From positions 1-16,393 of the forward strand of contig CABGHH010000018.1 of assembly GCA_902158745.1 (NCBI GenBank): 16,393 bases of DNA, in the 5' to 3' direction. Source of the stretch: Candidatus Methanolliviera sp. GoM_asphalt (GTDB lineage Archaea; Halobacteriota; Methanoliparia; Methanoliparales; Methanoliparaceae). The notes below the pieces were generated by a model. It ran no database searches and was not told the origin of the DNA. It worked only from the letters and a program-made list of their open reading frames with translations. The translations under genes were made by a program, and so were the position numbers. Shown here piece by piece: positions 7,471 to 13,050 of the stretch (positions are counted from its first letter, which is position 1; each line of letters starts with the position of its first letter).

Positions 7471-7488
7471 ATATAATATATATTTGCC
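7471..7488 (-). promoter_or_regulatory. TATA promoter of the aro operon
   Basis: Read on the minus strand, GGCAAA followed by TATATATTATAT gives a BRE-like and TATA-like element centred near 7479. Transcription would start near 7453, leaving about 18 nt of leader with GTGAT (a partial SD) 6 nt before the aroA ATG. It lies back to back with the phosphoribulokinase promoter in a 116-bp divergent region. Confidence 0.55.
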
Positions 7489-7512
7489 TAATCGTCTTTG
7501 ATATGATATGCG

Positions 7513-7528
7513 GGGAAAGATATATTTA
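7513..7528 (+). promoter_or_regulatory. TATA promoter of the prk-mfnD-mfnF operon, probably leaderless
   Basis: GGGGAAAG followed by ATATATTTA supplies BRE and TATA elements centred near 7523. The expected start of transcription, about 7549, is within a few bases of the prk ATG at 7552. There is no SD in front of that ATG, which agrees with a leaderless or nearly leaderless mRNA. Confidence 0.55.
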
Positions 7529-7551
7529 CAGTCTGGATAGTTATACCATAG

Positions 7552-8499
7552 ATGACATTCAAAGAGAGTCTTATCTTTAGTGACAGATCATTCCTCATAG
7601 GAGTAGCGGGAGATAGTGGATCTGGAAAGACGATACTTACGAACGGAATAAGGTATATTCTTGGGAAAGATGTTGTAAATACGGTCTCTTTAGACGATTA
7701 TCATAAATACGATAGGAAGGAGAGGAGAGAGCTTGACATTACGCCCTTAACTCCTGAGGCTAATGATCTTGATCTTCTTTTAGAGCACGTGAAGATGCTT
7801 AAGGAGGGCAAAAGAATTTTTAAACCGATCTATGATCATTCCACTGGAACTTTTAAAGATCGTGAATGGTTCGAACCGAAGAAGGTGGTGATATTAGAGG
7901 GGCTTTTACCCTTTTATACCGAAGAGCTGAGAGAATTACTTGATTTTAAGATCTATGTAGATCCATCGAGAAAGATAAAGAGGCGGTGGAAGGTAAAGAG
8001 AGATGTGGGAGAGAGGGGGTATAGCGAGGAGAGGGTCAAAAGAGAAATTTTAGAGCGGGAACCAGATTATATAAAATTTATACAGCCACAGAAGATCTAC
8101 GCGGATGCGACAATAAGGATATTCCCTTCCAAATATGAGGGAGATGAAATTTTTAATGTAAATCTAGTTCAGAAGATGGTTGAATTTCCATTGGAAGAGT
8201 TGAACTTAAACATCGACCTTTCAGCGATGATGATGCTCTCTGAGAGAGATCTCTCACTCGAATTCAGGAAGGACGAATATTATGGAAGCGATGTGGGCGT
8301 CATAACGATAGATGGAGAGCTGCATCACGACATATTTTGGGAATTGGAGAAGAAACTACGAGATTTTACGGGGTATTACCTGCATAAACTCTACGAAAGA
8401 GAGGAATATATAAACGCGATCGGCCTTACACAACTGATACTCTGCTGGAGGTTTTTCGAGCAGGTCAATCATCTGCTACTAAAGAGAGAAACGACGTGA
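7552..8499 (+). CDS. prk: archaeal phosphoribulokinase (PRK/uridine kinase family)
   Basis: This 315-residue P-loop kinase matches archaeal phosphoribulokinases, which make ribulose 1,5-bisphosphate from ribulose 5-phosphate and ATP. In Methanospirillum a homologue works in the reductive hexulose-phosphate pathway. Walker A is GDSGSGKT (20-27); VSLDDYHKYDR (45-55) carries the acidic catalytic residues, VVILEGLLPFY (112-122) is the Walker B region, and KRDVGERGYSEERV (149-162) is the PRK arginine-rich loop. The C-terminal part (210-315), with a VGVITIDGELHHDIFWELEKKL segment, is typical of archaeal PRK and absent from uridine kinases. The ATG at 7552 has no SD but follows a TATA box at leaderless spacing. 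Its stop overlaps the mfnD start as GTGA. No RuBisCO gene is in the window. A related sugar kinase with another substrate remains possible. Confidence 0.85.
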   Translation: MTFKESLIFSDRSFLIGVAGDSGSGKTILTNGIRYILGKDVVNTVSLDDYHKYDRKERRELDITPLTPEANDLDLLLEHVKMLKEGKRIFKPIYDHSTGTFKDREWFEPKKVVILEGLLPFYTEELRELLDFKIYVDPSRKIKRRWKVKRDVGERGYSEERVKREILEREPDYIKFIQPQKIYADATIRIFPSKYEGDEIFNVNLVQKMVEFPLEELNLNIDLSAMMMLSERDLSLEFRKDEYYGSDVGVITIDGELHHDIFWELEKKLRDFTGYYLHKLYEREEYINAIGLTQLILCWRFFEQVNHLLLKRETT

Positions 8500-9407
8500 A
8501 AATTCTACTGATAGAATACGCCGTGGGAACAGGAGACAAAGGAATAATAAAAGAGGGGAGGGCCATGTTAAAGACGCTGGCCCACAATTTCACCGCGCTT
8601 GGACATCAAGTCTATTATCCGGCCAAAGAAGAGGAGAGGATACCCGGTATTGCAGTGCGAGGAGAATTTTTTAGAACCGTTGAGAAATTATCTGAGAGAT
8701 GCGATGCGGCGTTGGTAATCGCCCCTGAGAGGGATGACATACTGTACGAACTCACTTCGATTATAGAAGATGGAACGGTCAATCTTGGATCGCCTCCGAA
8801 TGCGGTAAAAAATTGCTCTGATAAGCTTAAAACGACTAATATTCTTCTTTCAAATGAAATAAAAGCTCCGGAAGTGATAGATGAGGAAGAGTGGATAAAT
8901 AAGAAAGAGAAGAAATTCGTCTTAAAACCGAGATTTGGTTGTGGTTCAAAGGGCGTTATGGTTGTATCAGATCCACAAACGAAGAAAGAAGGATTAATCT
9001 TGACACGATATATAGAGGGAGAACATATAAGCACAAGTTTGATCGTTGGAGAAGATGAAGTTTTGCCTTTGACCGTGAATGAACAACTGACATCAATAGA
9101 TGGAGGAATAAATTATCTTGGAGGGATCGTTCCGTATAGAACGGAGAGATGGAACGAGATCATGTCCATATCTGTAGAGACGGCAAGGATAATGGGATGC
9201 AGGGGGTACGTGGGTATAGATATCATCCTCTCGGATGAGCCATACATTGTAGATGTAAATCCGCGTCCGACGACATCTATCATAGGGATAGATAAGGCGA
9301 TAAATTTTGAGCTGGCGGATCTGATCTTGAGGGGAAAATTTGGAGGGCTACCCCCAAAAGTCGAGATAAGGGGGGAACATAAATTTTTGCTGGAGGAGTT
9401 CGATTGA
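8496..9407 (+). CDS. mfnD: tyramine-L-glutamate ligase (ATP-grasp), methanofuran biosynthesis
   Basis: This 303-residue ATP-grasp enzyme matches MfnD (COG1821), which joins glutamate to tyramine through a gamma-glutamyl bond in methanofuran biosynthesis. The N-terminal pre-ATP-grasp domain begins MKILLIEYAVGTG. The ATP-binding core includes KFVLKPRFGCGSKGV (140-154), ILTRYIEGEHIST (168-180) and the metal-binding YVGIDIILSDEPYIVDVNPRPTTS (about 238-261, with Asp242, Asp253 and Asn255). It starts at a GTG overlapping the prk stop (GTGA, 8496-8499) and its stop overlaps the start of mfnF (TTGA), so it is the middle gene of a coupled trio. Adjacency to an MfnF homologue strongly supports the assignment over other ATP-grasp ligases. 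Confidence 0.88.
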   Translation: MKILLIEYAVGTGDKGIIKEGRAMLKTLAHNFTALGHQVYYPAKEEERIPGIAVRGEFFRTVEKLSERCDAALVIAPERDDILYELTSIIEDGTVNLGSPPNAVKNCSDKLKTTNILLSNEIKAPEVIDEEEWINKKEKKFVLKPRFGCGSKGVMVVSDPQTKKEGLILTRYIEGEHISTSLIVGEDEVLPLTVNEQLTSIDGGINYLGGIVPYRTERWNEIMSISVETARIMGCRGYVGIDIILSDEPYIVDVNPRPTTSIIGIDKAINFELADLILRGKFGGLPPKVEIRGEHKFLLEEFD

Positions 9408-10384
9408 TCCTCGGTCTTGATATAGGTGGGGCAAACACGAAGGCGGCAAGCTCCGATGGTTCTTATTCAAGATCCTTTTATCTTCCCCTATGGAAGGATT
9501 CGAGACTGAAAGAAATTTTAAAGAAGATAAAAGAAGAAGGGAGGGAAGTAGAAAAAGTTTCCGTCGTCATGACCGGTGAGGGGGCAGATTGCTTTTCTAC
9601 GAAAGAAGAAGGGATCAGATACATGCGCGATGCTGTAGATTCCGTATTCGAAGACGAAGACATATATTATTTTAGCCTCGATGGAAAATTTGAGAGAGAG
9701 ATAAGGGACGAGAAAAATTTTTTCTCGCCAAATTGGCTCGCATCGTCGGTAAAATTATCAGAAGATCTTTCCAATTTCCTCTTCGTGGATATGGGAAGCA
9801 CGACGACGGATATCATACCCGTAATAGATAGAAGGTGTCTATCGGAGAAGACGGATTTCAAAAGACTATTGAATGGAAATTTGATCTATTTTGGGGCATT
9901 TAGAACGGACGTTTCGGCGATGATAGATGAGATCTACGTTCCAATCGCGGATAAATACTGCAGAATCTCGACGGAGAGATATGCCTCTATGGCAGACGTC
10001 TATATGATCATTGGAAAGATTAAAGAAGAAGATTATACGTGCGAGACGCCCGACGGGAAAGAAAAAAGCTTGAAAGCGTCGAAGAAGAGACTTGCCCGTA
10101 TTGTATGCTGTGATCTTAAAGAGCTGGAAGAGGAAGATATAAAGAGCATGGCAGAACAGGTTAAGGAGAAACAGTTGGAGGTATTATGTAGAGAGATAGA
10201 GAATTCTATCAAAAGATATTCTATTGATGATGTTGTCATCGCAGGCGCAGGCGAGTTCGTCGTTAAAGAGGCACTTGAGAGAGAGGGGGTAGATTACACG
10301 CCCCTTTCCGATATTTATGGAGAGGAGATCTCGTCTGTCTTTCCCGCATTTGCCGTCGCGAGTCTTGCTATGAAAAAGGCATGA
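9404..10384 (+). CDS. mfnF: MfnF-type methanofuran biosynthesis protein (H4MPT-linked C1 transfer family)
   Basis: This 326-residue protein belongs to the hydantoinase/oxoprolinase-related ASKHA family once named H4MPT-linked C1 transfer pathway protein. The M. jannaschii member, MfnF, couples gamma-glutamyltyramine to the phosphorylated aminomethylfuran precursor, making the core of methanofuran. Motifs are LGLDIGGANTKAA (3-15, phosphate 1), VMTGEGADCF (55-64), FVDMGSTTTDIIPV (127-140, phosphate 2), NGNLIYFGAFRTDV (157-170) and VIAGAGEF near the C-terminus (adenosine motif). It initiates at a TTG overlapping the mfnD stop (TTGA at 9404-9407), the only start that keeps the N-terminal DIGG motif. 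It follows mfnD, whose product is its substrate. The DUF22 promoter begins immediately after its stop. Confidence 0.88.
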   Translation: MILGLDIGGANTKAASSDGSYSRSFYLPLWKDSRLKEILKKIKEEGREVEKVSVVMTGEGADCFSTKEEGIRYMRDAVDSVFEDEDIYYFSLDGKFEREIRDEKNFFSPNWLASSVKLSEDLSNFLFVDMGSTTTDIIPVIDRRCLSEKTDFKRLLNGNLIYFGAFRTDVSAMIDEIYVPIADKYCRISTERYASMADVYMIIGKIKEEDYTCETPDGKEKSLKASKKRLARIVCCDLKELEEEDIKSMAEQVKEKQLEVLCREIENSIKRYSIDDVVIAGAGEFVVKEALEREGVDYTPLSDIYGEEISSVFPAFAVASLAMKKA

Positions 10385-10386
10385 AC

Positions 10387-10402
10387 GATTAAATTTATAT
10401 AA
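10387..10402 (+). promoter_or_regulatory. TATA promoter of the first DUF22 gene
   Basis: GATTAAATTTATATAA includes the TATA core TTTATATA centred near 10398. The expected transcription start, about 10424, coincides with the ATG at 10425, so the transcript would be leaderless. The element begins 2 nt after the mfnF stop and is repeated before the second DUF22 gene. Confidence 0.65.
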
Positions 10403-10424
10403 TGTAAAAACACGGGTGAGAAGT

Positions 10425-10841
10425 ATGGTCAAGGTAGATATGGTCTATTGGAAGGATCAGATTGGAGGGAAAATACGAAAAGTCAGCATAGATGCTTTTC
10501 CTCACGGCTTTGAAATGAATCCAAAGGGTGAGTGGGAGATGTTGATCGCGGCGGAAGATAAGGATATTCGGGCAAATGAATTGATTGGTATCGCGGTCAA
10601 AAAAATTGAAATACCCGAGAAAGCGGTGATAATGCCCTGTTATTTTGTGAGACACGCGTTTGGCACTGTTGCCACGACGGGGAGCGTTGGAATTCCCAAG
10701 CCTATCGAAGAGAAGAGGACGATAGATACTGTGATCTTCCACCCCATATTCAATGGTGAGATACACGAGGGAGAGCTGCTCGGCGTGATAAACATATTCT
10801 ATGCCACCCGCTTTTTATCTACGAATGCTTCCTATTTGTGA
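10425..10841 (+). CDS. DUF22 domain protein, copy 1
   Basis: This 138-residue protein matches the archaeal DUF22 family, whose function is unknown. The first 128 residues align without gaps with the second copy at 11266 and are about three-fifths identical by eye. Shared blocks include GGxIxKxSxDAFPxG, GEWxML, RHAxGxVA, EEKRTID, VIFHPI and GELLGVINIxYAT. After YAT the two diverge completely: this copy ends RFLSTNASYL, whereas copy 2 has a longer helical tail. The start is placed at the ATG at 10425, not the in-frame GTG at 10416. The TATA box puts transcription start at about 10424, and the GTG may simply be part of GGTGAG. No signal peptide, membrane segment or metal motif is evident apart from a single PC (Pro-Cys) after the central strand. 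Confidence 0.8.
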   Translation: MVKVDMVYWKDQIGGKIRKVSIDAFPHGFEMNPKGEWEMLIAAEDKDIRANELIGIAVKKIEIPEKAVIMPCYFVRHAFGTVATTGSVGIPKPIEEKRTIDTVIFHPIFNGEIHEGELLGVINIFYATRFLSTNASYL

Positions 10842-11029
10842 AAATAAGAATCTGTGGAAATAATTTATCGGGTATTAAGTTTTTATGGTTAATGGCACAA
10901 ATATCTGACCATATCTAACTTGAATCTCTTGATGCGATAGTATCTTGATATGGCTCTCTGTATTTTCGCTTAAGACATTCCAAATATTGAAGAAATATTT
11001 TAGAGTTCATCTGATCATAGATAAAGATG

Positions 11030-11068
11030 GATTCATTTTCGCATCCTCATTTATGAGGCGAACGAATC
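11030..11068. repeat. imperfect long hairpin
   Basis: Three nested paired blocks share one axis: GATTC (11030-11034) with GAATC (11064-11068), TTCG (11038-11041) with CGAA (11059-11062), and CCTCAT (11045-11050) with ATGAGG (11053-11058). They are separated by a small internal loop and a 3-nt bulge. In RNA the innermost A-T pairs would open to give a normal loop. No T-run follows, so it is not an ordinary terminator. Confidence 0.6.
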
Positions 11069-11131
11069 ACGTGCCGTTGAGAATAGGTTAGTTAGATCTG
11101 CCTCTTCCTTGATTACACCGAGATCTGAGAT

Positions 11132-11161
11132 CTTACAAGGTTTTTCCTTACAAGGTTTTTC
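11132..11161. repeat. perfect 15-nt tandem duplication
   Basis: CTTACAAGGTTTTTC occurs at 11132-11146 and is repeated exactly at 11147-11161. Just upstream GAGATCT is also doubled (11120-11133). Such exact short duplications suggest recent slippage or a remnant of an excised element. Confidence 0.8.
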
Positions 11162-11227
11162 GGATTCCCCATTCTCCATATTATTCTTAGAAAAGAGATG
11201 AAAACAGACCACTCATTAACCATGAAA

Positions 11228-11243
11228 GATTAAATTTATATAA
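11228..11243 (+). promoter_or_regulatory. TATA promoter of the second DUF22 gene
   Basis: The same 16 bases as at 10387-10402 recur here. With the following bases to 11256, 27 of 29 positions match the copy-1 promoter region. The TATA centre is about 27 nt from the ATG at 11266, again the spacing for a leaderless transcript. Confidence 0.65.
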
Positions 11244-11265
11244 CGCAAAAACACGGATGGAAAGT

Positions 11266-11709
11266 ATGGTTAAGATAGATATTGTCAGCTGGAAGGATAA
11301 GATAGGAGGAGATATACAAAAAATCAGTGTGGATGCTTTTCCCTATGGCTATAGTGTGGGCCCAAGGGGTGAGTGGCAGATGCTTGTCGCGTCGGAAGAT
11401 AAGGCCGTTAGGGCAAATGAGATGACGGATATTAAGATTAGAGATATTGAGATCCCAGAACGAGCAATAATATTACCCTGCTTCACCGAGAGACATGCTT
11501 TGGGTGTAGTGGCCTCGGTAGGAGGTATCGGGATACCCAAACTCGTCGAAGAGAAGAGAACGATAGATAATGTAATCTTTCACCCGATATCTGACGGCAA
11601 GGTACATATAGGAGAGTTGCTCGGCGTGATAAATATACTATATGCCACCTTTGAACGTAAACTCACAGAAGAAGCGGTTGAAAGCTGGCTAAAGGGACGA
11701 GGCGGTTGA
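11266..11709 (+). CDS. DUF22 domain protein, copy 2
   Basis: This 147-residue DUF22 protein is the paralogue of the gene at 10425 and has the fuller C-terminus, where YAT is followed by a charged helical tail (ERKLTEEAVESWLKGRGG). Its central region has GEWQMLVASEDK, IEIPERAIILPC, RHALGVVASVGGIGIPK and FHPISDGKVHIGELLGVINILYAT, a beta-rich pattern with conserved Gly and His. The start is taken at the ATG at 11266 by analogy with copy 1; an in-frame ATG at 11257 is possible but would probably lie upstream of the transcription start. It ends 14 nt before the convergent pmbA stop. Function is unknown; presence of the family in methanogens and relatives suggests a role shared by that group. Confidence 0.82.
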   Translation: MVKIDIVSWKDKIGGDIQKISVDAFPYGYSVGPRGEWQMLVASEDKAVRANEMTDIKIRDIEIPERAIILPCFTERHALGVVASVGGIGIPKLVEEKRTIDNVIFHPISDGKVHIGELLGVINILYATFERKLTEEAVESWLKGRGG

Positions 11710-11723
11710 AATTTAGCTTTCAC

Positions 11724-12932
11724 TCATATCACCCTCTGATCTTCCACGAGTATGGATGGGGTAATAATATCATATACCATCTTTATGTCTCTCCCGGCAA
11801 TCACGATCGCTTTTAAGAGATCGAAGAAGTTTCCATAGACCATCAACGACTTTATCGGGTATTTTATCTCTCCTCTTTCCACTTTGAACGCGTTCTTTCC
11901 TTCAAGAGAGAAGTCACCTGTAATCTCGTTTGAGGTGTGCGCGCCGATGAAAGAATTTATCAGGATTCCATCTCTCGTCTCTTCGATGGGATCTCCCACA
12001 TTGTTATGCGCTACGATAAGGTTTCTCACGTCTATCTCTGGAAAAGAGGAGTAATCTTCCCTGACGGCATTTCCCATGCTCTTCTTACCCTCTTTTCCAG
12101 CCGTATAACTGTCATAGATGAAATTCTTTAAGATTCCTTCGTCTAAGATATAATTCTTTCCGCTTGGAAAACCCTCATCATCGAATGAAGCAGTTCCGCA
12201 TCCTCCTTTGAATAAACCGTCATCCAGTATCGTCAAGCCGGCATTTCCAACCTCTTCTCCAATGTTAGAGAACTTAGATCTTCCTTTCATCACCTCTTCT
12301 CCGTTTATGGCATGTATAAAGATATTATCAAATAGCTCTGATACGGCTAATGGGGAAAGGACCAGATCATATCTACCCGATCTTATCTTCTTACCATTAG
12401 CAGAATTTTTTGCTAAATTTGCAGCGTTTCTTCCTATCTCCTCAAAATCTATGTTTAGATCTCTTGAGATTGCGAAGTCATAGGCGGAGTTCATACCGTC
12501 ATCTCTAAAAGACGCCTCAGCGGATCCATATATCATTGTTCTCTTCTCTTCTTCTTCAATTCCGTTTGTATTTATGATCTTGAATTGCTCTTCTTGGGTG
12601 GAGACCTCTCCACCTATTGGGAATGTTCCTTTTACAGATTTAATTCCTTCCATTAAACTCTCTACAAACTCTATCATCTCTTCGCCATTCAAATCCACTA
12701 TATCTCGATCGTATATCCCCTCGACCTTTTCACGTCTCTTATCTTTATCTTCTTCCGCTCCCACGAACCCTTTCCAATCCTCGTCCCTGCCCTTCAGCTT
12801 CGCGTTCTTCTTTGCCGCATCTATCCTCTTTTCCAGATCCTTCTCATCGTCCGTACTGGCAAAGCCGAAATTTCCCCCATAGCTCACTCTGATCCCAAAA
12901 CCCCTCGAAGAACTTTTCACCACCCCCTCCAA
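11724..12932 (-). CDS. pmbA: PmbA/TldE family protein (N-terminus in dispute)
   Basis: This protein matches the PmbA/TldE subunit of the TldD/TldE peptidase, the partner lacking the HExxxH metal site. In bacteria the complex cleaves unfolded peptides and matures microcins and RiPPs. Family features include GFGIRVSYGGNFGFASTDD near the start, SGRYDLVLSPLAVSELFDN in the middle, GCGTASFDDEGFPS and NSFIGAHTSNEITGDFSLEGKNAF towards the end. The coordinates run from the first usable start, a TTG at 12932, giving 402 residues. That start cuts off a conserved N-terminal strand, because 38 further in-frame codons upstream clearly continue the family (see 12933-13050). Full-length homologues have about 430-450 residues. 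It is the last gene of the lonB-tldD-pmbA operon, and its stop faces the DUF22 copy-2 stop 14 nt away. Confidence 0.88.
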   Translation of the reverse strand: MEGVVKSSSRGFGIRVSYGGNFGFASTDDEKDLEKRIDAAKKNAKLKGRDEDWKGFVGAEEDKDKRREKVEGIYDRDIVDLNGEEMIEFVESLMEGIKSVKGTFPIGGEVSTQEEQFKIINTNGIEEEEKRTMIYGSAEASFRDDGMNSAYDFAISRDLNIDFEEIGRNAANLAKNSANGKKIRSGRYDLVLSPLAVSELFDNIFIHAINGEEVMKGRSKFSNIGEEVGNAGLTILDDGLFKGGCGTASFDDEGFPSGKNYILDEGILKNFIYDSYTAGKEGKKSMGNAVREDYSSFPEIDVRNLIVAHNNVGDPIEETRDGILINSFIGAHTSNEITGDFSLEGKNAFKVERGEIKYPIKSLMVYGNFFDLLKAIVIAGRDIKMVYDIITPSILVEDQRVI

Positions 12933-13050
12933 CCTTTCCCCCTTGATCCGCGCGGAGAGGCCAGAATCTTCGCCTAAATATATCTCTATTCCGTCTGCTC
13001 CAATCTTTCTTCCGTATCTCTCGAGTTCATCAGGATCTAATCTGATTCAT
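12933..13050 (-). other. pmbA N-terminal coding segment without a usable start; frame discrepancy
   Basis: Read on the minus strand from just after the tldD stop, the pmbA frame encodes 38 residues including ELERYGRKIGADGIEIYLGE and LSARIKGERLEGV. This is the typical N-terminal strand pattern of TldD/PmbA proteins. None of these codons is ATG, GTG or TTG, and the frame is bounded upstream by the TGA of tldD (13049-13047). An ATG at 13050, forming an ATGA overlap with that stop like the other junctions here, is one frame off: it reads M-N-Q-I-R-S and hits TGA at 13032-13030. Removing one base (for example one C of the TCC codon) would join it to the pmbA frame as MNQIRSDELERYG. The segment is best read as the true pmbA N-terminus disrupted by a 1-nt difference, real or artefactual. 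Confidence 0.75.

Larger units (their letters stand above)
10842..11227. other. noncoding spacer between the two DUF22 genes
   Basis: No credible ORF on either strand is visible in this long gap, unusual in an otherwise tightly packed window. It holds a 39-nt imperfect hairpin (11030-11068), a perfect 15-nt tandem duplication (11132-11161), a GAGATCT doublet (11120-11133), inverted CCATATC/GATATGG (10909-10915, 10947-10953) and a 10-bp inverted repeat near its ends (10885-10894 and 11214-11223). It could be decayed mobile DNA, a structured RNA or regulatory region, or debris from the DUF22 duplication. I cannot tell which. Confidence 0.55.

Noticed and set aside
7552..8499. Uridine kinase instead of phosphoribulokinase
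   Set aside because: Length, the KRDVGERGYSEERV loop and the C-terminal domain fit archaeal PRK; uridine kinases are about 210 residues.
11120..11161. CRISPR-like array from the short repeats in the DUF22 spacer
   Set aside because: The repeats are directly adjacent, only two copies each, with no spacers between them and no cas genes.
13047..13049. Possible TGA readthrough (selenocysteine or other) producing a TldD-PmbA fusion, since both are in the same frame
   Set aside because: TldD ends at its normal C-terminus at this TGA, the two proteins are separate subunits elsewhere, and no selenocysteine insertion element or reason for fusion is seen. A 1-nt indel explains the frame more simply.
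13030..13050. prfB-like programmed +1 frameshift at TCC-TGA in pmbA
   Set aside because: The slip codon TCC does not re-pair well in +1 (CCT), unlike the CTT-TGA site of RF2, and the GGGGG upstream is too far from the shift point. Kept only as one option in the pmbA finding.
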